In this document: one piece after another, positions 55,066 to 64,000 of the stretch
How the letters are laid out: the number at the start of each line of letters is the position of its first letter
Position numbering within the stretch: the stretch's first letter is position 1
Origin: Fistulifera solaris
Lineage: Eukaryota; Bacillariophyta; Bacillariophyceae; Naviculales; Stauroneidaceae
NCBI GenBank assembly: GCA_030295235.1
Contig: AP026169.1
Span: forward strand, 310,001 to 374,000
DNA length: 64,000 bases
Direction of reading: 5' to 3'
Notes under the pieces: model-generated
Database searches by the model: none
The model's input: only the letters and a program-made list of their open reading frames with translations
What the model was told of the DNA's origin: nothing
Translations under genes and position numbers: made by a program

Positions 55066-55930
55066 AGCATACATGTCAATAAATAAATGAATGTAGTAGA
55101 GAAACAGTGATTTGCTAATCCCATTGTTAGTCTGTATTAACTCGTCGAGACGTGTAGTTTGCTACAAGCGTGAATTCAAAAGAAGCACACCTGATACGGT
55201 ACCTGGTACCGGTACCGTTTTCTGGCAAATCATTGATTTTGACTAAGTGTACACGCGACCTTTCCAAACAGACACGGAGTACATTTCAGTCACGAGACAC
55301 TATTTTTCAAGACAGACGGCTACCTAACCTCTGTTTATTCTGCTCGACCGGTACACAACATTTGTCTTTATTACAGTGTATCTTCCTTTAACTGCCTTTG
55401 CAATGCACAAATCTCAAATCTATTTCTTACCTCGGAAATCCAGGCCATCCTTATCCTTGTACTCGGAGTAATTAATATGGACCCACTGTGTATGCGACCT
55501 TTGGCCACGACTGCGTTTCAGTCATGAATCGTGATGTCAATACCGACCGCTCTACTGGTACAGACCCATGAGTCACCTCAACTCGGTGTGCTAACTTGGC
55601 AGGCTACATTTTCTTTGTCACTATTCATGATGAATTAATAGTGGTCCAACGTTTAGATAACCACATACTCACGTGTAAAACCTTGTCAAAAAATACTAGC
55701 CGCATGAGTATCCCTAATCCTATTCGCGATTCGCTCTATATCTCTGTCAACCACAATCAACCATAAAGTTTGATAGAATGACCGTCACAAATTACGCACT
55801 ATGATCTTAAAAGTCTACAAGGGTGCAAAAGAGTCATTGCACTTTCCCATCGAGCCACCATAAAACATGCACCCAAATAGAATAATACGAGCAGGGAACA
55901 AAGACATTGCGATCAAAAGGAGAAACAACC
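55066..55930. other. Intergenic between paralogs A and B
   Basis: 865 bp. A GGTACC element (TACGGTACCTGGTACCGGTACCG) occupies 55195..55217, about 130 bp after the stop of paralog A. A CACGTG hexamer is at 55670..55675, about 255 bp before paralog B, a distance similar to the ACACGTGC site of paralog A. No gene was recognised. Confidence 0.5.
55195..55217. repeat. GGTACC tandem palindrome
   Basis: Three GGTACC units, one offset by CT, between paralogs A and B. It is similar in kind to the cluster at 53019. Confidence 0.7.
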
Positions 55931-57805
55931 ATGGCAGAGAATGATCGTCAACTATTTTCACTGAGTCAAGAGACTCTGGAAGTCCCTTTATATGAACCGA
56001 CTTTCAACTGGGCCAACGCGGTGAGTCCGAAAACGGCTTTTGCATCCCGATGCTGTTCTTGTTTTCGCTGATTTTAGTTCTCTCTCTTTCTTCAGATGAC
56101 TATCGATTTAGATATAGCCAAAATGAGTGAGCTCATGGCAAAGGGAACATTCGATGACTTTATGAAAGCGAAGCAAGTGTATGAGTTCGGTGCTTTTGCG
56201 TGGCCTTATGCGGAAATGCAAATTGACGGTGGTTCACCGGTCGAAGTGAAAAAAGGAACACCGGTGACGGGCTATACGATGCTGAATGATCCGGTTCATG
56301 GTTACGTGTTAGAGCATGTCAAACCACGACAAGGAAAATTTAAAATTGAATACGACATTGATAGTTTGTCGAAGCAATCGGCGACTTCGCAATGTTCCGT
56401 GGGAGGGAATCCAAATCCAAACTTCCGCAATTGTAAGTAATGCCGTGAAGGGACACAGCCAGTTAAAAAGAAAGTTCTAACCCACGACACACGCTCATGT
56501 AGGCTTTACAGAAAAAGGAGCTATACGGGTAGATGGAATTAAGGAACCCTTGCATTACGAATACAACAAAGAAGTGGATAACCGAAACTTTCGCACCATT
56601 CAACGTTTAAGTACACTAGCAGGCTCGAAAATGAAGATGTGTGCCAACTGTCAGTATTTTCACGACTTTAAGAAAGCCAACGACTATTTTCAACTTCCGT
56701 CGTATGCGGACGCGTGGATTACAGCGGCCCTGACGGGGACAGCGGTAGAAATTCCCGAAGGAGGAAGAGGAGGTGCTGATTTTTCGACCTTCAGTTTCAG
56801 TTCACGCGCTCGTAAGTACAGAAAACTCATTTGTTGAAGTGATTAGTAGCTGAAAGAAGCAGTACTAACGATCAACGTATTCGATTTACAGACGCGGTGG
56901 AATACGCCGCATCCTACATGGCAGTCACCCAATTTGTTCTCCGAGAGATGGAAGAAGCTTTCTATACGTGCCAAGCTGACTGCGACAATGGCACGAAGTG
57001 TTTCGAAACCGCTTTGCATCATGTAGACACGGCCGTGGCATTCTACACAGGCTCTCTCGTCCACACCAAGGGCGAAGACAAAGGGATACTATTGTATTCC
57101 CTAGCCAATCGAATGTGCACGAAATTCAAAACTTGCGGAAAGAACGGAAACAGCAATTACGGCACATCCGTTGTGAACAAACAAATCTTTGAGGAGTTCC
57201 ACAAATCGCAACAAGCAGCATTGCATGACCAATGTCCAACTGTTCGACAGGCGAAGGAGGCGATTGCTCATAAGATTAATGTTCCCTTGATTCAGGCTAC
57301 TTTGGAAGCTGCGTACAAACGCGATTCAATCACGGGAAAGGATAGTTCCCAAGAAGAAGAAGAAGAAGCGATTGGCGCCACCCTGGCAGCAACGGTCGAG
57401 CCGCTAGTCGCTGCTTGTAATCAAGCGGATTCCCAACTTATCCATGACAATCTCAAAACGGGAGCGGATAGTACGTCGTTTCTCGACGTAAAGAGGGCAT
57501 TGGAGAGAAATTACAAATGTATGGGTGTTACGTGCGAGATGATCGGTGCTTTACACAACAGCAGGACGGGGAAGCCGTATCCAGGTGCGGAAGCGTGTGT
57601 AACGCCCAGCGAAATGAAGGAAAAGCTGAAAACACATTTGCCGTGGGCTAGTATCACCTTCGTGCTGCTTGTGATATTCTCTTGGTGGTCCTACAAAAAG
57701 ATGCAAGCGAAGTGGAACGAGAGAAAGCGCCGTCTGAAGCGTATTGATGAAATGAATGACCTCTCAGATTCAGACGACGAAGACGAGCACATGATCTTTA
57801 CATAA
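55931..57805 (+). CDS. Paralog B: cysteine-rich membrane protein, FEA1/ISIP2A-like
   Basis: Exons 55931..56020, 56096..56432, 56503..56811 and 56892..57805 (introns 75, 70 and 80 bp) give 549 residues. The first two introns match those of A and C in position and phase; the third is unique to B. Conserved blocks: MTIDLDIAKMSELMAK, AKQVYEFGAFAWPYAEMQID, CSVGGNPNPNFRNC, NDYFQLPSYADAWITAAL, YTCQADCDNGTKC, HVDTAVAFYTGSL, NRMCTKFKTCG and NYKCMGVTCEMIG. A membrane helix (WASITFVLLVIFSWWSYKK) and a charged cytosolic tail (MNDLSDSDDEDEHMIFT) end the protein. Oddly, the start MAENDRQLFSLSQETLEVPL shows no signal peptide, unlike A and C. Either an upstream exon was missed or this copy is not secreted in the usual way. 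Family assignment is tentative, as for A. Confidence 0.72.
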
Positions 57806-58624
57806 GTCACGAAGGACTCTCTAGTTTCCTGTGTAAGACACGGGTTTCTTACTTCGAATGGCAAGTTGTGTATCATTCCTTCATAAAACATCTACAAGTG
57901 ATATCTTTAGGTAGTTCTAGACTAAAACACTGCAAATAATATACTCTCTTGAACTACAATAAGGCAAATCCTAGAGTGAGTGAAACGTCGCGCACATTTG
58001 TCGATAGTTCGTCTCCTGGTAGCCCTAGACAATTATCTACTTTCTAGCTAGATAAGTGCATGTCGTGCTGGGTTACCAACGGGAATGAACCGTGCCCATC
58101 GCGCACTTCCCCAAGCCAATGCCTGTCAAACCGTAAAACGCACCTCTTTTTTTCGTTGGCAGCTAGACCTATCACGAATCACGACAGGCAATCAATTTTT
58201 AGACAAATGCACGTCAGAAACGGCAACTGAACTCAAGACCGAAGCGGGGGGCAATTTTGAAACAAGTGTGCGAGAACGAGTCACGCCCGAATTTCTTTGT
58301 ACAGTCATGTATCTCATCGGATCGGATCGTTGCTCGGAGACAGATATTTGGCAAAGGATTTCATGTACAATGTCACTCTTTGCGGGTTAGTTCATGGTAT
58401 TGAATCACCTAAGTAAGCTAAGACAAGAATTTTTCTCATCTAAGTAATTTTGGCAGACGCACAATAATTATGGCTTCATTTGTCTGAAAAGAGGGAGTAT
58501 CGTTCAAATGTATACGGCGGAACGACTCAACGGGGATCAACTGAAGAGTTTTTCATTTTCTTTTGCCTGCACTTCTTTTTCTCTTCAGAAACATCTTTAC
58601 CTTTTCATCATTGCTTTATAAACT
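57806..58624. other. Intergenic between paralogs B and C
   Basis: 819 bp. A 101-codon frame at 58085..58390 (MNRAHRALPQANACQTVKRT) has no recognisable domain and no paralog similarity, so it is not called. No CACGTG is present, unlike upstream of A and B. Confidence 0.45.
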
Positions 58625-60526
58625 ATGAAGATTATAGCTTCTCTACTATTAGGCTCTTTGACGTTGGCTCACGCTAGTCAAGCAGGACAAAGGCGTCTTG
58701 AGAAGGTACGTTTCGTGGGTGACCAACGACGCACTGTGGGGATCCTATCTTCTCACAACACCATTCTCTCAAAAGAGTACGCTGGCTGGATATCAACCCC
58801 AAACCCAAATTACAAATGAAGCTGCGCTGGATCTGGATCAGCAGATTCTAGAGGAACGCGCGGGTGTTGCCGATTTCGATCATGCGCAGAGGATCTACTC
58901 GAACGGAGGTCACTCGGGCAGTTTCGCTCTCATCACGCTCATTGCTCCCCCGGACAACAAATCCTACAAAGCTGGCACTACCGTCATGGGTTTCACGGAA
59001 CGAGGCAGCGATTTGATCGCCTCTTTGAAAGAAGACACCGAATGGGGAGTTGTCAACGGCGGAAACGTCACTATTGAAGTGCTGTATACCGTGTCGGACG
59101 AGCAGTCGCACCATGTGGACTGTATGGTGGGAGACTTGTTTGCCTTGGAAGCAGCGTATCGTGTCGGATGTAAGTAACAGAATCCGGCGGAAGGTCTTGA
59201 ATGTACCAGCGCTACAAAATATAGCTCATATTATTTTCTCTTTCAGGCTTGAAACCCTCGGGAGAAATCGAAATCATCCCCGTGACACCCTCCCAGACCA
59301 TCGACAAATTCACATACGAATACGACGCACGACTTGATAACATCAACTGGTTGACATTGCAAAGTCTCAGCACAAACGCCGAAACAACTATGAGAAGCTT
59401 GTCGGGTAGCTATTATAGTGACTTTCAAAAGTTTGTTGAATTTTACGGCGATACCAATTATGCCGACAAATGGGTTCTAGGAGCTGCCAATGGTGAAGAT
59501 ACTGCTTTTAGCAAGAACCGTGGAAACGCCAACTTCTCGGCCTTGTGGCACACGGGTGGTGGAAAAGGACGCGTCGAAGCGATGACTCATGGTGTCTGGT
59601 TGTTGAACGTATGGATGTATGTGATCCGCCAGATGGAGTATGCCATTGATTTGTGCAGTGTGGAGTGCACCGAAGCTACCAAGGATGCCTGCGAAGACCA
59701 TGCAGTCGCCGAATGGGACAAGGCGGTGGCGTATTATGCTGGGTCGTTGGCGGGTGAGAACGGTGATGGACACGGTGTTTTCCCCTACGCGTACGCCAAC
59801 ACCCGCGCCAAGGAATTCAAGACGACTGGATACAACAGTGACGACGTTTCTGGAGCATCCTATGTCAACTTGGAAGCCATCTATCTATTCCAGCGGGGAC
59901 AGGGCATTCTCATGGAAGACATTGGATCGGCCAGCCGTTGCGATTCGGCTAAGAATATCAAGAACTCGATCACCAATCTCATGAAAGTTCCGTTGATTCA
60001 GTCAATCTACCGCTTTGCGTGGATGCGTGAGTTTCAGACTAATTTTGATGAAAAGCACCAAGCAACTGCAGCAACGTACGCTGCTGCTCTCTTACCCTAC
60101 GTTCATGAATGCAAAGCCTCCGATTCTTCCTTCCTTTACGATCATATGAAAATCGGTGCCCATGCTGATAATGCCGAGGGTAGTTTCGCCAAAATTAAGT
60201 CTAAATTGGAGGGAATCTACGACTGTCTTGGTGTAACGTGCTCACAAATTGGTGGAATTTACGCGGACGGTGAATACGCGGAAGGTGCCGAACCTTGCAA
60301 GGATGGGTCGTTCGTGATTGACCGCACTCCGGAAGGAATGCGACAAAGTGAGGGTGCCCCACAAAATGACCGAAACCCAGTCGTCACTTTGGGAGCTATC
60401 GTTGCTGTATTCGCCTTGCTAGGACTGGCGGGTGTCGTCTATTTACGCCGGAAAGCACCCAAGGAAATCGAAGATACCAAGAATATTGCGGCAGTAACCG
60501 CCATTTCTGATGTCGATTTGGCGTAA
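58625..60526 (+). CDS. Paralog C: cysteine-rich membrane protein, FEA1/ISIP2A-like
   Basis: Exons 58625..58705, 58776..59169 and 59247..60526 (introns 70 and 77 bp) give 584 residues. The signal peptide is MKIIASLLLGSLTLAHAS. The blocks of A recur: EAALDLDQQILEERAGV, AQRIYSNGGHSGSFALITLI, HVDCMVGDL...YRVGC, YYSDFQKFVEFYGDTNYADK, DLCSVECTEATKDAC, EWDKAVAYYAGSLAGENGDG, YVHECKASDSSFLYDHMKIG and IYDCLGVTCSQIGG. One Cys pair of A (RCENFLTC) is lost here (RAKEFKTTG). It ends with a membrane helix (LGAIVAVFALLGLAGVVYL) and a ~30-residue cytosolic tail. Surface iron assimilation is a tentative inference, as for A. Intron position and phase match A and B. Confidence 0.75.
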
Positions 60527-61260
60527 CCCTTGATATTGTGCTCTGAGGATGTCAGCGAGCCTCTCAGGTAACAGTTCACTTCTATGGATGACAAAAGCCT
60601 TTGTTGAATGAAGTCTCTTATGCATACCGTAAATTTTTTCATTTTTTTTTACAAAAATTTTCATTGAGAAAATAGCTTACACAACATGTCGAAAGCTACA
60701 GATCGAACACAAACACTGCAACAAAATACATCAATGCTTACGGTGTGATGAAGTCGAGGTACCCCTACCGGTGCCTTATTATACCCAGAGAAGATAAGAA
60801 GTTCACGATCGCCCTAGGTATAACCTTGCCTTTTACGTGATACGGAGTAATAAACCTTAAAAGTAGAAAAGTCGGTCCTTTCGTGACTCGATAGTAGAAC
60901 ATCCCCCAAAGTACGTTTTGGTTCCCAGTCACTACTATGCGCGGTCACAATAATGGTCCCAATTATAACTCCACAACAACATTTCCGCGTCGCGCGGTCA
61001 TGGGATGCTTTGCTATTTTTCTGTTTCACTCCTTTTGCATCCCATCACTGCGAAAATTGCCATTGGAAAGCAAAATTGCTTCTGGTGACGAGTCGGCACA
61101 CAAGTCGATGTTATATGCAAAGAGTCCGCTGGGTGGATATTGAATTTAAGATTTTGTAACGCTTCGAACGGTTCGCTTCTTCATCGCGCAAAGGAATTCA
61201 CGCACCTAAAAGGTTGACCGTCTACTTCTTCAGCAAGAAAATTCTTGGAACCAGAAAGCT
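60527..61260. other. Intergenic after the paralog cluster
   Basis: 734 bp. A degenerate GGTACC element (GGTACCCCTACCGGTGCC) lies at 60758..60775. Short frames at 60814..61159 have no domain. Confidence 0.45.
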
Positions 61261-64000
61261 ATGGCTTCGATGGAAAGGCTCGCAAAACCGTTTCGGCGCA
61301 AAAATCGAACTTTGAAATCACAGGATGATCTTCATATTTTCCGCTCATCGGATACGAGTTCTTCAGCAAATGTTATTGAGCGGAAAATGGTGCGAGACGA
61401 TTCTGATATTGGAAGAAATTCTCGCACTATCATCAGTGCTATGACGCCCAAATTACTTAGTCTGAAAACGGCACCCAAAAGGGGAACTCCTGGAAGAGCT
61501 CGACGAAGGAGACGAAACACGGACGACTCGGTGGATTCCAGTAGTGCTTCCACGCGTGCATCGATGATCGGACGGTTGTTCTCTCGAAAGAAAAACGGGA
61601 CACCCACGTCTTCCCGCTTTCATATAGGTCGAAGTGAATCAATCAGCAGCGGGGACGGTTCTATGGATAAGGATTTTGCTCGGGTGTCGATTGAAATGGA
61701 TGGCGTCCCCGAATTACCGCGGGGGATTCTCAAAAACTCACGCGGGCGTCAAGCTGCGAAACAGACACCGACAAAACTCAACGATCCAACACACACTCCT
61801 TATCAACTTGAGACGACTTCCGACCGGAACACGGCGGATGCCACGGAAAATGCCGAGGACGTGCAGTACGATTACGACGATACCGACCCTATGCCGCGGC
61901 GAACTCCCGGCGAACGTGCGCGCTACAGTGTTTATCATGGTCAAGTCAAGCGCAAGATGCGTGTGCGGCCGTACCATTTGTTCCCTCTCGATTTCAAAAT
62001 GACGGAAGAAGAAATCTATGCCGATAGTATGAAGCCATCGCAAAACTTTATCTTCCTTAAATCCTATCTGGCCCCGACTTCAAAGGAAGTTGAGAAGATG
62101 GATGCGCCTATAGCTGTGTCTCAGTTGTTTGGGTCACCACAAGAAGACGCACGTATTGGTGCTCTCAGGGTTGAGGTACTGGGATGCATCGCTCTGCCAC
62201 GGACAAAGCCGGATATAGCGGTGTATATGGTTTGCGGCGATGCAGCTTTCGCCTCTGACGTTCTTTCAGGCTACCGCTCACCTATCTGGCCGTCGCTTTC
62301 CAGACGAGCAGCGGTCTTTCCGCTGCACCACGCGTTTGCTCAACTTTATGTTGGAGTTTTTGATGTGCGAGCGAACAAGAATAAAGAGAATGACGTGTTT
62401 TGCGGGAGGGTTTCACTTGATATTGCTGCTTTGAGATCAGACACGGAGTACGACGTGACATTCCCTCTTCGTGCGTCTACTTTTGTTTACGATAGAAGAA
62501 AGCGAGGAGTAATTCGGTTACGATTTTCGGTTCATTGGTTTAGTGAGAGGGCTGCACTCGTTTCTTATTTCAAGAAACCAAAAAGTCTGACCTCTTGTGC
62601 GCCTTTGTATCACGGAAGTCCAACTATTCCCTGCGCAGACCCGAAGACTTTCCGCAATGTTGCTTTCACTGTATACGGCCAAGATCTTCCAGGAAAGTAT
62701 TCTCGAAATGCTTTCAAGTCAACAATGCGAGAATACACTCTCTACCAGCAGAACACAACTTTGCTGGCCCAAATGCTAGCTTTGGATGCAATTTTCTATG
62801 AGCGACCGCACATCTCTTTATATCTCTTTCTCTCTGGCATGTACTGTATTTCGTCGAATTCTATAAGTCTGGTACCCGCTGTATTTGTTGGGTACATCAT
62901 CATTTTGTTCATTGAGAACTACATGCATTACATCGACGGAACAAAATTCAATATGGGATACAGACCCCACACCTTGCAAGAAATTCTAAATGGTTTAATT
63001 GGCCATGCTTCCGGAGCTGGTGGATTTTTCGAACCGGCGCTGGTAGAGAAGAAAACGAAAAGGAAACGTGGGTACGAGTGCGACGCGAAAGACGACAAAG
63101 ACGAGGTTGAAATCGAGCCATTGGATCACCGCGAGTTTCCCTTCTCTGACCGCGATGCATATCCCAAATGGTCTGTTGAAGACGCTCTGGCACCAAGCTC
63201 AAATAAGAAAAATGGTAAGTGCATGAGCGGAAGCTTTGGTTGAATATTCTTTCTTTCATCTCAATCTCACCGCCTCGGATCTACCAACAGGAGGAAACAC
63301 GAGGCTTCACGGACGTCTGTCGGTATATTACACTGCTGCCCCACCAACAGGAGGAGACAAAGCTCGGGGCGAGGACGAGGACGATGCGAGTGAAGATAGC
63401 GAAAACGACGATGAAACTATTGACACAACAGACACCATGTTCAATCTTGATTATGACGTCGACGACGACCTTGACGAATCTGAGCACGAAACTCTGCACA
63501 ACGCTTACCAACACCAAGACAATCTTTTGAATCCAACCGTAACGAAAACTCGGTACAAACTTGGCCCGCCGCAGGACGTAGATAAAAGAGGAGCCAAGGT
63601 ACCCCCACAACTCCAGCTGCAAAAAACTGAACGAAGGATACACGACTATTCCTTCAAAATTGCGGTAGAGCCAATTTTCGCTCCTACAAATATTGAAACC
63701 GGCTTAGACGTCGGTATCACCAAAAACACTACAGTTGAAAGTCGAGAGATGATGATGTTGAACGATCAGAATTCCGCTTTGAAGAAGCGAAAAGCAGTCT
63801 ACGACGAATTCGATAAACTTCTTGGGTTGAAAAGTCGCTCTGCGAATCCATTGAATCGAATCATGTCGTCATTTCTTGGACCGCTAATGCGAATGTGCCG
63901 TATCAGTCTCTATGCATTCCGAATCTCCTACCATACCTTTAGCTGGAGAGATCCATTCTTCTCTTTCTGGTCTTGGTGGCGCTTTGCGCAGTTTGCCTTA
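61261..64000 (+). CDS. C2-domain membrane protein (partial, runs off the window)
   Basis: Exons 61261..63214 and 63291..64000, with a 76-bp intron (GTAAGT to CCAACAG); the frame is still open at the window end, giving 888 codons so far. The N-terminal ~200 residues are basic and Ser-rich (MASMERLAKPFRRKNRTLKS). Residues about 295-430 resemble a C2 domain: GALRVEVLGCIALPRTKPD, AQLYVGVFDVRANKNKENDV, CGRVSLDIAALRSDTEYDV and RGVIRLRFSVHW. At least one membrane region follows (YLFLSGMYCISSNSISLVPA, VFVGYIIILFIENYMHYIDG). After an acidic stretch a second amphipathic region starts (MCRISLYAFRISYHTFSWRD). The plan, C2 plus C-terminal helices, recalls MCTP/extended-synaptotagmin-like proteins that tether membranes. 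Confident of C2, unsure of the family. Confidence 0.75.

Noticed and set aside
58085-58390. 101-codon frame between paralogs B and C
   Set aside because: No similarity to the paralogs or any family; composition like non-coding DNA.
1-64000. CRISPR arrays, rRNA genes or intact transposons
   Set aside because: None found: no regularly spaced repeats, no rRNA-like sequence, and no transposase or reverse-transcriptase motifs in any frame examined.

Overview
This window reads as nuclear DNA of a diatom, most like the pennate Phaeodactylum. The reasons are short spliceosomal introns (about 20 resolved, nearly all 65-84 bp with GTAAGT-type donors), dense genes on both strands, conserved eukaryotic housekeeping genes (60S L9/uL6, poly(A)-binding protein, UBL5/Hub1, FAM32A, a TRF4-like poly(A) polymerase), two-step targeting presequences of the secondary-plastid type, and a bacterial-style hybrid histidine kinase in a eukaryotic setting. 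The species is inferred, not proven.

Layout. 0-7 kb: a coiled-coil protein, a NOL8-like RRM protein, a small helical protein and a GDT1-type Mn/Ca transporter, all on the minus strand. 7-12 kb: UBL5/Hub1, then a large calcium-binding protein built from four tandem modules. 12-16.5 kb: a plastid RelA/SpoT homologue (minus), ribosomal L9 and a VIT1/CCC1-type metal transporter. 17-22.7 kb: a dsRBD-like proline-rich protein, a ~1,377-residue bromodomain protein and FAM32A. 23-31.3 kb: a 2OG-Fe(II) oxygenase fused to a TPR-like region, a PAS-PAS-HisKA-HATPase-REC hybrid kinase, a Ser/Thr kinase and a proteasome-alpha-like protein carrying a signal peptide. 31.3-38.5 kb: a villin-headpiece coiled-coil protein, an armadillo-like protein, a secreted EF-hand protein, an unknown acidic protein and an OTU deubiquitinase with a SEC-C zinc motif. 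39-51.2 kb: PABP, a three-KH plus WW protein, TRF4-like polymerase, an IQ-repeat protein and a coiled-coil protein. 53.4-60.5 kb: three tandem paralogous cysteine-rich surface proteins, tentatively of the FEA1/ISIP2A (phytotransferrin-like) iron-assimilation type. 61.2 kb to the end: a C2-domain membrane protein that runs off the window.

A window-wide oddity dominates interpretation. Fifteen genes are split into two or more reading frames, and each break can be reconciled by adding or removing one base, usually in a mononucleotide run. About 23 such sites were found, and every affected gene returns to a length divisible by three when its sites are allowed for. This is far more likely residual homopolymer error in a long-read assembly than biology. 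Split genes are therefore annotated here as single genes, with break positions given.

The most interesting biology is the tandem surface-protein trio, with an ACACGTGC element and a palindrome cluster upstream of the first copy; the secretory proteasome-alpha homologue; the four-module EF-hand/'PWLELLDL' protein; and a nested inverted repeat upstream of the histidine kinase.
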